The notes under the pieces were generated by a model. It saw nothing but the letters and a program-made list of their open reading frames with translations. It had not been told where the DNA came from and searched no databases. This document shows positions 36,464 through 45,688 of a stretch of DNA of 64,000 bases, piece by piece. The DNA is from JANXQG01 sp963719885. GTDB lineage: Bacteria; Planctomycetota; Planctomycetia; Pirellulales; Thermoguttaceae. Position 1 is the stretch's first letter, and every line of letters begins with the position of its first letter. The stretch is from positions 186,001 to 250,000 of the forward strand of contig CAVRDP010000009.1 of the NCBI GenBank assembly GCA_963719885.1, read 5' to 3'. A program made the position numbers and the translations under genes.

Positions 36464-37667
36464 TCATTTGCTCTCCGCCCCTTCCCTCTCGGCTATTACT
36501 TCTCGATACATTTCTGCGAACTCTCGTTCGGTCACCGGTCGAGGATTAAACGTCCCCGTCCATTGTTTGGCAGCGTCCGCGGCGAGAAGTTCGATATCGC
36601 CATCGGACACATTGATGCCGGAGAACGATCGCGGCAAGCCGGTCTTCTGCTGATAACCGCGGCAGAAATCCGGCGATCTTCTCCCCGGCCGGCGTGCCGT
36701 TCGTATGTCCCGCCTCGATCAGTCCGCCTTGCAGGGCCAACTGGTGATAGAGCGGCGCCACCTCCGGATCCTGGGCGTTGAATCGCACCACGGCCGGCAA
36801 CATCAGGCCGACGGCATGTCCGTGGATCACGCCATATCGGGCCGTGAGCGGATTGGCCGCGGCGTGGGCCGCTCCCAGCATGCTATTCTCGATGGCCATG
36901 CCGGCCAAGGCCGCCCCCAGGAGCACGTCACCCCGGGCCGTTAAATCCTCCGGAACCTCGAAGACCCGTCTCAGTCCTCGGGCACAAAGGCGGAATGCCT
37001 CGCGGGAAAGCATCTGCGAGATCGGATTCCGCCGCCGGGTGACGGCCGTTTCGATGGCGTGGGAAAGTGCATCCATGCCCGTGGCCGCAGCCACCGCGGG
37101 CGGCTGGGTAAGCGTCAACTCGGGATCGAGGATCGCCACCTGGGCCGCCGCTTTCGGATCGCCGCAGGCCATTTTCACGTGGGTTTCTGGATGGGTGATC
37201 AGGGCGAACGACTGACATTCGCTGCCCGTTCCGGCCGTCGTAGGGATGGCGATCAGGGGCAGCATGGGCCGGGTGGCCTTGCCGACGCCGCAGTAGTCTT
37301 CCATCCGCCCGCCGTTGGTCAGGAGGAAATTGCACCCTTTGGCCGTATCCATGCTGCTGCCGCCGCCAAGGCCGACGAGGAAATCGATCTGCTCCCGGCG
37401 CGCGGCCGCCACGCACGCATCAACTGCCTCAGTAGTGGGGTTTTCGACGACGCAAGCAAAGCGTGTGACGTGGACACCGGCGGCGGCCAGCGACTTTTCT
37501 GCCCGTTGGACATGTCCCGCGGCAACGATTCCAGGGTCCGTGACCAGCAGCACGCGGGTCCCGCCATATTCGCGAACGAGTTCCCCTAATCGGTCGATAG
37601 CCCCGGCGCCGAACACGATGCGTGTTCGCGGCTGGAAGTCGAAAATCGGGGGAATTGCTGGATTCAC
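36464..37667 (-). CDS. Iron-containing alcohol dehydrogenase, one frameshift
   Basis: About 400 residues after removal of one extra base near 36681; the corrected C-terminus reads ADFCRGYQQKTGLPRSFSGINVSDGDIELLAADAAKQWTGTFNPRPVTEREFAEMYREVI. NAD-binding GLGGGSSMDTAKG and PTTAGTGSECQSFALI; metal-site residues in DALSHAIETAV and YGVIHGHAVGLMLP. Group III Fe-ADH family, reducing or oxidising small alcohols/aldehydes. First gene of the minus-strand run toward the PaaK-like gene, but separated from it by a 300-bp repeat element, so it may be an independent unit. Confidence 0.88.
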
Positions 37668-38003
37668 AGGGAGACTCGGCGTCGGTCTTGCGGGGCGAGT
37701 TTAGGGTGGGCAGGATGCGGCGGGCGGCTTTTTTTCAAGCGTACCTGTCAATAATAGGGGCGGGGGAAGCGGCGGTCAAGGTGATTAAGTCAACATGGGA
37801 CCAATATTATCCTGACAGGGGGTGGTTTGAATTTTCAGAGCAGCTTCGCGAAGAATTTAGGACTTCCTGAGGAGAGGGGTTGCAATTTGCTTTTCCGCAG
37901 GGGCAGGGTAGGATCGTGGTTGTACCGTCCCACCTGACTCCTCGGTACTGCGCCAGGGGTTGAACGGCTACCACCCGACTGGTTGGTTGTAAGAGCAACG
38001 GCG
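37668..38003. other. Non-coding stretch before the IS element
   Basis: 336 bp upstream of the alcohol dehydrogenase up to the IS end. No reading frame with family features on either strand. It should hold the promoter of the dehydrogenase, but I do not see a convincing one. Confidence 0.5.
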
Positions 38004-39719
38004 CTAGCCCGGATTATTCATAAGGTCTTCGCAACCAGCGGCAGGGCCCTGGACAATGGGAGTTTGGAAAGACGTTGGTCAGGCATCGACTTGATGGAAG
38101 GATAAGGCCCCCTTTCCCCCAATCGCGTTGGAGCGACTGAGGCATGGATTCGATGGGATGGTGCCCGCCGTCAACCGCTGTTGGTGGCGGGCTGTCGTTG
38201 GTCCAGGAGACGCTGGACAATCTTCCGATATTGTTCCAGATAGGGCCAACTGGAGGAAAGTTCCACGATCACACGACGAACGCTTTGGCGTACACGAGCG
38301 GCGACCTTGATGAAGCGCGTCCGCCAAGTACACGGCTGACCTTCTCCCAAGGGATCGTGTTCACGGCGGCGGTTGTGCCATTGCTGACGCTTCCGGCCGC
38401 TGAGGGCTTCGGTAGGGATCTCTTCTTCCGTTACCGAGGCCGACGGCGGATCGGCCGCAACGTGCCGCAAGTGAATAAGCAGATTGAAAGCTGCCGCATG
38501 CAAGTACAGCCGAAAGAGATTGGCGAAGTAGCGGTGATCGCTAAGTCGGTCCGCTTGCAATCCGCGTTTGAGTTCTTTGTTGCGGTTCTCGCTTTCGCCT
38601 CGGTCGGCGTAAGCATCGTATGCGGCACCCGGCAGAATGAACGCTCCGGGACGGTTGGTGACCACGGCGCGCCGATTCGTGCCCTCCGCGTGGGCTTCGC
38701 ACTTCACGACCACCCAACGCTCCCTTGACCAGGACTGCGCCTGATACCAGAAGGCCATGAAAAGGCGTTGCGGTTGGCCCGTCTTTTCCCATTCCGCCAC
38801 GGCGTTTTCCAGCAAAGAATCGCTCTCTTTCTTCAGCCGCGCATTCATGCCGATGCCCAAGGTATAGTCGACGTTCAGCTTCTCGCAGGCTTCGTACATC
38901 GTCGGCGTGCCGAAGCCGCTGTCGCCGCGGAGGTGAATCCGCACGTCGGGCCAGGCCTGCCGCAAACGCCCGACCACATAGGCCAGATCATCCTGGGCGC
39001 CCAACGTGGCATGCGCGGTGCCATGCAGCAGGCAGACCGTCAACACCAAGTCGTTCTCGGCGCAGGTGATGACTCGGGGCAGGTACTGATGCTGTTCGTA
39101 ATAACCGTGATAGAAACTCAAGTGTTGCTGGCCGTGGGTCGGGTCGTCGAAGGGATCGATGTCCAACGTGAGGAACCTCGGCGGCTCGGCGAAGGAGGCG
39201 ATGAACTGGTCGAGAAACATGTCCTGAAGAGCAAAGAAGCTCTTCGACTCGATGGCGTTCTCGAAACGAGAGAGGGTGGGCTGGCTGGCCAGATCGTCGC
39301 CGTCGATCGAGCGGCCGCAGATCAATTTGAAGATCGGATCGCTACGCAACACGTCGTGGTCGTTCTGGTCGACGTAGTCGGCCAGGATGCCGAAGATCCG
39401 GGCCGGCGTCATCTCCAGAAAGGTGTGGCCCACGTGGCTGGCATGCCGAGAATCGCTCAAGGCTTCAGCGAACTGCCGGGTCAGTCCCAACTGCTCATCG
39501 AGTTCGCGAATGGGTAGCAAACCGGCGTCACTGGAGACCTGGTCGGTTGACGGCTCAATCACGATCGGCGTCGAGCCGAGGAAATCGAGTGACAACTGCC
39601 AATCAGACTGTATAATCATCTCTGCCCCTTCCTGGAGTTGACAAGTTGCTTTCCTTACAACAACTTAGATGCTCCAGAAGGGGCAACAATTCCCCAAATT
39701 CTTGAATAATCCGGGCTAG
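38004..39719 (-). mobile_element. IS1380-family insertion sequence
   Basis: About 1.7 kb bounded by inverted ends CTAGCCCGGATTATTCA (38004-38020) and its complement (39703-39719). One transposase fills it. CTAG at both ends is itself palindromic, so it may be the target duplication rather than part of the inverted repeat. The transposase frame is intact, unlike many neighbours, so the copy may be recent. Confidence 0.88.
38171..39619 (-). CDS. IS1380 family transposase
   Basis: 482 residues, full length. DDE catalytic features: LTLDIDPFDDPTHGQQHLSFYHGYYEQHQYLP (first Asp), IHLRGDSGFGTPTMYEACE (second Asp) and DAYADRGESENRNKELKRGL with the final Glu. YHGYYEQHQYLPRV and LRGDSGF are typical of the family. 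Moves the surrounding element by cut and paste. Confidence 0.95.
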   Translation of the reverse strand: MIIQSDWQLSLDFLGSTPIVIEPSTDQVSSDAGLLPIRELDEQLGLTRQFAEALSDSRHASHVGHTFLEMTPARIFGILADYVDQNDHDVLRSDPIFKLICGRSIDGDDLASQPTLSRFENAIESKSFFALQDMFLDQFIASFAEPPRFLTLDIDPFDDPTHGQQHLSFYHGYYEQHQYLPRVITCAENDLVLTVCLLHGTAHATLGAQDDLAYVVGRLRQAWPDVRIHLRGDSGFGTPTMYEACEKLNVDYTLGIGMNARLKKESDSLLENAVAEWEKTGQPQRLFMAFWYQAQSWSRERWVVVKCEAHAEGTNRRAVVTNRPGAFILPGAAYDAYADRGESENRNKELKRGLQADRLSDHRYFANLFRLYLHAAAFNLLIHLRHVAADPPSASVTEEEIPTEALSGRKRQQWHNRRREHDPLGEGQPCTWRTRFIKVAARVRQSVRRVIVELSSSWPYLEQYRKIVQRLLDQRQPATNSG

Positions 39720-39822
39720 TTCTGGCGATTGAATGTGTTTCGCTGCTTGACAATCCGCCGGGTATGTGGGAAAATCGCAAAATCGGTTCGTCATCGTCGC
39801 TCGTTAGTGAGGTCTGCGTTCC

Positions 39823-40876
39823 ATGCTGTCCGCGCAGCCGGTCGTCAGAAATCCGCGCGTGTCTGAAAGGGTGCCCCCGGAGGAAGTCTCGCGAATGCAC
39901 GAGGCCATCGCCAAGTGCCAAAATTCCGCGTGGTGGCGACTCTTCGCCAAGCTCTACCAATGTGAAGACCTACATTTCGTCGGACCCGATATCGCTGAAA
40001 TGAGCTTGGCTTGCTCAGAAGGTCTGCCTGGTTCCGGACCACGGGACCGAATTCTGAACACGCTCCGCGACTGGCGCGCGAGGTCACCGAGCAAACCGAG
40101 AAGTGGTGGAGCGAGTTCGCAAGGGACCCCGGCGAGTTCGAGAACTCGCCGAACCGATACCGGATGGTCGTCATGCGCACCGTCCTGTCGTGCCGGTTCA
40201 AGGTCGCTTGCGATTCGGAGCACGTCGGGCTCGACTTCGACTGTAGCGATAGCCGTTATCTCTTCATTCACGGCCCGTTTCTGGGTTTTGGGGGCACGTG
40301 CGCCAACCTTGCATTGCTATGCGTGGCGATCGGCCGGCGGCTTGGCTATCCACTTTGGCTGGTACGGACGCTCTGCCACTGTTTTGCGCTGGGAGGAACC
40401 GGGTGGAGAACGGTTCAATATCGAGTGTACGTGCCCCGGCTTCGTCTCCCCTAGCGACGAACACTATCGCACGTGGGGTTTGCCTTTCACGCAAGAGACC
40501 GCCGCGGATTGGCGCCTGCTGGCAAACCTGACGCCCCGCGAGGAACTGGCCTTCCTCCTTGACCAGCGCGGCACGGTGCCTGCGCGACAATCTGCAACTT
40601 GAGGAAGCTGAGGAAGCCTTCTTCCATGCCAAGCGGTTGGCGCCCCGGGATCCCCATGCAATCGCGCACTGGCACATAATATCCGTCATGCGGCGGATGA
40701 TTCGGCTCGCGGCGGAGCGCGGAAACCGCGATGGCCCTTTTTCAACGGCCGTCGAGCAAGTGCCGTACCCAGTTCTGGCTGACCCATCGGAAGCGCGGGC
40801 GGTGGCGGCCGCGCGCGAATTGGTTCGGCACCTTCGGCGGCATCGGTCGTCGGATGCCAAGCCGCCCGGGCAATAA
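39823..40876 (+). pseudogene. Transglutaminase-like (SirB1-like) protein, three frame changes
   Basis: One protein of about 350 residues is legible in three frames: N-terminus to DRILNTLRDW; then EVTEQTEKWWSEFARDPGEFENSPNRYRMVVMRTVLSCRFKV and GTCANLALLCVAIGRRLGYPLWLV (conserved Cys); then WEEPGGERFNIECTCPGF and TWGLPFTQETAADWRLLANLTPREELAFLL; then LRDNLQLEEAEEAFFHAKRLAPRDPHAIA (TPR-like). Changes lie near 40070 (-1 or +2), 40370 (+1) and 40580 (+1). The CAN and FNIE boxes match transglutaminase-like proteins. Three shifts in 1 kb next to an IS element suggest real decay, though sequence error is possible. Confidence 0.65.
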
Positions 40877-40932
40877 CCGCCCGCAAATGTCAAAACGGTA
40901 GTTCAACATCAAACTTCAAGGAGCAAAAGATC

Positions 40933-42056
40933 ATGCGCGATCCAAGCCTCGGCCAATTCCTCGAACCCCCTTGCCGACGAATACGCGCGCCTCTCACCCG
41001 CTCAGTCTGCGACTGACGAAAGCGGGACGATCACATCGGCCTTGTCGACAATCGGCAACACGGTCGGCGCGGCCGTGGATCGCGCATTCTTCGGCGGCTG
41101 GGGATCGGCGATCGCGGGTGCTGGGAGCGCGGTATTGGCGGGCCTTTCGAGTTCGGAAGTCTTCGTCAGTGCAGCAACGGAGTCTACGGGACAAGAGCAA
41201 GGTAACCATGCCGCTGACCCAAACGTGGCCTACGAAAACATGGAACGCTGGCGCGCCGTGCAAGCCGATCAAGAGCGCATCAACCGAGCGATCAAATACC
41301 GTCCCCGGGAGGTGGAACGTATTAATGGGCGACACTACGTGCCATCCGACGAAGCGCGGCGGTACGTGATGGGTGGCGATCAGCAGGGTCCTCTCTCGCC
41401 GGCGCAATTGGATTGCGCTCGGAGATACGACATTTCGCACTTAGTACCTCCTCCGCCTCCGCCGCCAGACTATTCAAACCTTCCGTCCATGTCGGCGATC
41501 CCGCCATACCTGCCGCCACTGCCGGCCCGAGCGAAGCCTGACCCTTGGATCATCGCAGGAATGAAGCCTCGCCACCTGTACCAAGATGGTAAACTCAAGA
41601 TACCGTCCCGAACGCTGGTAATTGTCGGTGCGGGCCAACCTTGGAGCGAGCGCGATTGGAATAAGGTGATCGACGGGACTTCGAAAGTGGTAACCGTCCA
41701 CGACAAGAAGGAATTTATGGACGCGATCAGAAGTGCTCCTGACGGGAGCATCCATGGTCTTGTCCTCGATGGCCACGGGGCGAGCCCTGGTGGCATCCAG
41801 AACGGGTGGCGACCCGAGCAAATGGATTGTCATCACTGACTTCAGCGCCGAGGACATTGCATTAATCAAGTCGAAGCTCGCGCCAGACGCTAAACTGTTC
41901 TTGACTTCTTGCAACAAAGCTTGCGCTCAAGCATTTGACGACTGGGCCGATAAGCTCGGCATCCCTGTCGTCGGATCCGACGAGCTAGTGAGCGGCATTA
42001 CACCAGACGATGGGGGTGCGTGGTGGATCGTTTACCCCAAGAACTGGAAGAAATAA
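40933..42056 (+). CDS. Caspase/CHAT-like domain protein, two frameshifts
   Basis: About 373 residues from the ATG at 40933, which has AAGGAG 11 nt upstream. +1 changes near 40975 (in a C run) and 41807. N-terminal helix LADEYARLSPAQSATD, a glycine/alanine-rich segment that could be a membrane anchor (AFFGGWGSAIAGAGSAVLAGLSSS), a proline linker PPPPPPPDYSNLP, then a C-terminal domain: SIHGLVLDGHGASPGGIQNG and KLFLTSCNKACAQAFDDWADKLGIPVVGSDELV. The GHGA histidine and SCN cysteine are spaced as in caspase-like/DUF4347/CHAT folds. Function unknown; it could be a self-contained protease or effector. Followed 4 bp later by a membrane protein gene. Confidence 0.6.
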
Positions 42057-42060
42057 CACT

Positions 42061-42552
42061 GTGTCCGTCTCTCGCCGAATTCCGATCAAACAAGCGCGAG
42101 TGCTAGGCCCAAAGCTCACGTTGGCGATAGTGGTCGGCATTGCGGCAAGCGCTTTCGTCGTAATCCTTTATTGGAGGTATAGAGTGTCAACTTTCGCACT
42201 GCCGTTAGCCAGCCAAGTAAGGGCAATTGAGATCAGCGCATTACTTGATGAGCCAAGCGAGCGTTACGTACCAGACTTTGAAGTCCCGCCTATTTACATA
42301 GACGCCCTTCTTGATTCGCTGTGTCCATACACACCGGATCCGGAACCGCCTAAATGGGAGGGCCTGTGTATGTTAACGATAACGACTCACGATGGTCAAC
42401 GAACCGTGGTCAACGTCTTTACGTCGTACGGTAAGGGCTTCGTCCCATTCTACGTTGCACCGTCTGGACTTTCATATCACGAATACTATCGAGGAGGAAG
42501 TGAGAAGAAACTGAGGGAACGTCATTCATCGGATACGTTTGGCACAGTCTAA
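42061..42552 (+). CDS. Single-pass membrane protein, unknown function
   Basis: 163 residues from the GTG at 42061. Basic N-terminus (VSRRIPIKQARVLGPK), one helix LTLAIVVGIAASAFVVILYWRY, then a soluble part with no recognised domain (FEVPPIYIDALLDSLCPYTPDPEPPKWEGLCMLTITTHDGQRTVVNVF). The start 4 bp after the caspase-like gene suggests co-expression. AT content is higher than in the rest of the window, a hint of transfer. Confidence 0.6.
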   Translation: MSVSRRIPIKQARVLGPKLTLAIVVGIAASAFVVILYWRYRVSTFALPLASQVRAIEISALLDEPSERYVPDFEVPPIYIDALLDSLCPYTPDPEPPKWEGLCMLTITTHDGQRTVVNVFTSYGKGFVPFYVAPSGLSYHEYYRGGSEKKLRERHSSDTFGTV

Positions 42553-42897
42553 ACCAAGCAAGAAATGAATCGAGGGTGTCCTGTTCGCCCATCGGGGCCT
42601 GCTAACTGCCATGCACTTCGGTGGTGACGCAGACGGAGGTGTCAGGAACCGTTTCTCTTGAAGAAAGGAGGCGTTGCCGAGGAGGCAACGGGGTCGGAGA
42701 AAGTGCCGGTGTGTTGGTCCACCGAGCCTTGATTACCGATGAGACGGACGGGAGAATGCTCCAGAAGAGGCATGATTGGAATGCGGATCATGTGAATGGC
42801 TGAGTCGTTGCGTCGCGACGGCGACGCGACGGCGAATGGCCGATCCGCAGGCTCGCGCTGACTGGACAGTGCCCCACTCGCAGCCTAAAATCTAACC
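42553..42897. other. Non-coding stretch, nothing recognised
   Basis: 345 bp between the membrane protein and the DUF433 gene. It includes a local stem (gcgttgccgaggaggcaacg) but no gene with family features. Confidence 0.45.
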
Positions 42898-43125
42898 ATG
42901 AACTACACCCACCTCATAACGATCGAACCCGACAAGCGTAGTGGTCAACCCTGCATTCGGGGCTTGCGGATGACGGTGCAAGACGTTTTGGAGTATCTCG
43001 CGTCGGGAATGTCGCACGCCGAGATTCTCAATGATTTCCCCGATCTAACGGAAGAAGACATTCGCGCCTGTTTGGCGTTTGCCGCTGACCGAGAGAGGCG
43101 CCTGCGGATGGTGCCGGCAACATGA
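42898..43125 (+). CDS. DUF433 family antitoxin
   Basis: 75 residues: LITIEPDKRSGQPCIRGLRMTVQDVLEYLASGMSHAEILNDFPDLTEEDIRACLAFAADRER, the full DUF433 signature (helix-turn-helix-like). In this family the protein is the antitoxin of a DUF5615 PIN-like toxin, whose gene normally follows with an ATGA overlap. That overlap is present here (43122-43125), but the toxin is cut off. An orphan antitoxin. Confidence 0.92.
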   Translation: MNYTHLITIEPDKRSGQPCIRGLRMTVQDVLEYLASGMSHAEILNDFPDLTEEDIRACLAFAADRERRLRMVPAT

Positions 43126-43150
43126 AATTGCTTTTCGATCAAAACCAAAT
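43122..43150 (+). pseudogene. Remnant of DUF5615-type toxin gene (first eight codons)
   Basis: ATGA overlap with the antitoxin, then MKLLFDQN, the standard opening of DUF5615 PIN-like toxins (metal-binding Asp included). After codon eight the sequence no longer matches and runs into the 3' end of the convergent radical SAM gene, so a deletion or recombination joint lies near 43144-43150. Confidence 0.7.
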
Positions 43151-44255
43151 TACACCGCCTGCAACTCCCGCAGTTTCTCCGGCACGTGCAGACAGTCGGG
43201 CTCGGATTCCAGCGGGTCGCCGGTCACGCCGAAGGCCCGCGAACGACTGCCGCCGCAGATCGTGTTGTACTCGCAGACGCCGCACTTGCCCTTGAAACCG
43301 CTCGGGTTGCGGAGACTGAGGAAGACGGGGTGCTTCTGATAGACCTCGACCACGTTGTCCGTGGGAAACCGGCCGCAACATATAGGCAGGAAACCGGCCG
43401 GCAGGATCTCGCCGACGTGGCTCACGAACATGATCCCCTTGCCGTCGCTCACGCCCAACGGGGCGCGGTGGCCGCGACGCTCGGAACTGTCGCCGCCGTG
43501 CGGACCGGCCAACGGATTGCCGCCCCGCTGCATGACGAACCGCCGGTAATGCGGGGCCTCGGTCGTCTTCACCGCATAAGGCTTGGTCTTCGACCAGTGG
43601 AAGAGCTTTTCAAAGACCAGTTCGTACTCCTCGGGCTTGATCCGCTCTTCCTCGAACGCCGCGGCCCACCGGCACGAGGAAGAACAAGGCCCACATGGCG
43701 ATGCCGAAGGGCGTGAGGAACTCGGCCATCTCGTCCAAGCAGGTCGACATTCCGCCGGCAAACCGACGTGTTGACCTGCACGGCCATGCCCAATTCGCGG
43801 GCGGCCAGGAGCATTTCGCGGGTCCGGTTGAAGCTGCCCTCCCAACCGCGGAAGTAGTCGTGAACCTGGGCGTTGGGACCGTCGAGGCTGATGCCCAGCC
43901 GCTTGATGCCCGCTTCGCGGACCCGAGCAAAGGCCTCGCGCGTGGCCAGCGGCGTGGCCGAGGGCGTGAGGGCCATTTCCAGGCCCACGCTGCGGCCGTG
44001 GGCGATCAGCTCCATCAGGTCGTGCCGCTTCAGCGGATCGCCGCCAGTGAGCACGACCATCGGCCGCTTGGGGAACTGGGCGATCTGCGACAAGAGCTGC
44101 TTGCTTTGTTCCGTGCTGAGCTGCTCGGGATCGGGATTCTCCTGCGCGGAAGCCCGGCAGTGCTTGCAGACCAGGTCGCAGGCCGTGGTCGTCTCGTAAT
44201 AGAACATCAGCGGACTGTGATCGAAGTCGGCTGTCGTGTAGGCCGCGTAATCCAT
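43150..44255 (-). CDS. Radical SAM/SPASM domain protein (TIGR04053/AhbD-like), two frameshifts
   Basis: About 367 residues after two +1 corrections (near 43740 and 43665). Radical SAM box TTACDLVCKHCRASAQ (CxxxCxxC), LTGGDPLKRHDL, LGISLDGPNAQVHDYFRG, then FGIAMWALFFLVPVGRA and a SPASM region with FLPICCGRF, CGVCEYNTICGGSRSRAFG and EPDC for auxiliary Fe-S clusters. The family includes haem/d1-type decarboxylase-like and peptide-modifying enzymes; no precursor peptide or haem gene is nearby, so substrate unknown. It begins 2 bp after the lipoprotein gene stop. Confidence 0.85.
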
Positions 44256-44257
44256 GC

Positions 44258-45001
44258 TTACTTATCCACCTTGAGCGAGCGGAGGAATTCCTTGATTTCG
44301 TCGGCATGGGTGGTGATCGTCTTCTTCGGCCCGTAGCACTTGACGAAGTGCAGTCCGACCTCGCTTGGGGAGTTGGAAGATTGCACCGAGCATGCGGTAA
44401 TCGGGCCGGGACACTGTCGGCCCCATCATCATCCGCGCGAGTCCTGGAACGTGCCCGTGAAATCAACGAGCATGATCTTGACCCCGTCGGCGTCGATGGT
44501 TTCCTCGTTCTCCTTGTCCGGCTTCTTGCCGAACTGTCCTTTCCAGCGGGCGACGTTGTCTTCGACGGAGCCGTTGGCCACGCTCACGGTCAGGCGGCCG
44601 TCCTCTTTGTCGCCTTCGGCTTTCGGGATGGCATATTCGGCCTGAATGATATTCGGCATCTTGGGGGCCTTGCGAATCCACGCTTTCGGCACGGTGAAAT
44701 GGACCGTTTCGATGTCGAGCTTGCCGGTGTTCTCCATTTTGGCATCGCCGCCGCCCCCGGGCATCTGCATGCCGCCATGCGGGTTCATGGCGCCGTGCGG
44801 GTTCATCATCTTGTGCGGATCGTCGGACTCATCTGCGGCCGCTGGAACCTCGTTGTCGGCCGTTTCGTCGACCTTCGGAGTCTTCTTGTGTCCGGAAGGC
44901 AGAGACTTGCCGCCTTCCCACGACTGGCTCGACGAATCGCCGCAACCAAGGCAAAAGGCGATTCCCAGGCATAAGAGAATCCTGCAGCGAACAGTTGTCA
45001 T
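44258..45001 (-). CDS. Predicted lipoprotein, two frame changes
   Basis: About 247 residues: signal CRILLCLGIAFCLGCGDSSS with lipobox LGC (acylation on Cys20), a low-complexity linker with NPHGAMNPHGGMQMPGGGG, and a folded part (DIETVHFTVPKAWIRKAPKMPNIIQAEYAIPKAEGDKEDGRLTVSVANGSVEDNVARWKGQF). It continues in other frames as MMMGPTVSRPDYRMLGAIFQLP and SEVGLHFVKCYGPKKTITTHADEIKEFLRSLKVDK; changes lie near 44434 (-1) and 44367 (+1). Domain type common in planctomycetes, function unknown. Operon with the radical SAM gene. Confidence 0.7.
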
Positions 45002-45075
45002 AATCGTTTTTCCTTCTCTAGGGTGGACTTCCCAGTCCGTCCAGGTTCAAAGCATGGGGTGCTTCCAAAAATGAA

Positions 45076-45102
45076 GAAGCCCGCGCAATGAAGGCGGGCT
45101 TC
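45076..45102 (-). terminator. Rho-independent terminator of the cold-shock gene
   Basis: Stem GAAGCCCGC / GCGGGCTTC (9 bp), 9-nt loop, followed on the minus strand by TTCATTTTT. It lies 160 bp downstream of the cold-shock gene and before the lipoprotein gene. Confidence 0.75.
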
Positions 45103-45262
45103 TCCCTTCAGAATTTGATGAGGGAGAGGCGGCACGCCAAACTCGGTCACCTGCTGCCCATGTTTCCTATCGAGCAAGCGGTGGAACCCGGTGTGTCGGC
45201 CCTCCCTCTTCGCTGATCAGTCAACTGAATAATAACATCCGACCGCAAGCGAGGCAAACGGA

Positions 45263-45460
45263 TTACATCGGTTTGACGTTTTCGGCACACGGGCCTTTCG
45301 CACCGCGGCCTTCCGTGTAGGACACCTTCTGGCCTTCCCGCAGTTCCTCGAAACCGACACCGTCCAGGCTCGACGAGTGGAAAAAGAGGTCTTTTGTGCC
45401 ACTCGTCTTGATGAACCCGAATCCCTTGTCCGTCAACTTTTTGATAGTACCTTCGGCCAT
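45263..45460 (-). CDS. Cold-shock domain protein
   Basis: 65 residues from MAEGTIKKLTDKGFGFIKT: RNP1-like KGFGFI and RNP2-like LFFHSSSL motifs of the OB-fold nucleic-acid chaperone, ending GPCAENVKPM. Start at 45460 rather than the upstream in-frame ATGs, by comparison with the usual length of 65-70. Binds single-stranded RNA/DNA. Followed by a terminator. Confidence 0.93.
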   Translation of the reverse strand: MAEGTIKKLTDKGFGFIKTSGTKDLFFHSSSLDGVGFEELREGQKVSYTEGRGAKGPCAENVKPM

Positions 45461-45688
45461 TTGCATTTTCCCTGAAATAATTACTTGGATCGACACTACC
45501 CGGCTTACGATTACCGACCAGCCACCGTCCGTTGGAAACAGTGTATCCGGTCAGGGGGCCAACACGCAAGTGGGGTGAGCCTCCAAGTGAACGCCGTTTG
45601 TGGTACAAATGAGGAAAATCAACTGCGAAATACACGAATTATAGAAAAATCGGGGATTCCGACGTGCCCGGAACAGCCTGCTGTGTTC

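Noticed and set aside
40933..41000. RHS-toxin remnant suggested by RDPSLGQFL
   Set aside because: Only this short match; no YD repeats or core domain upstream, and a good ribosome binding site precedes the ATG.
42621..42803. Small 60-codon frame before the DUF433 gene
   Set aside because: No conserved pattern, no ribosome binding site, odd composition.
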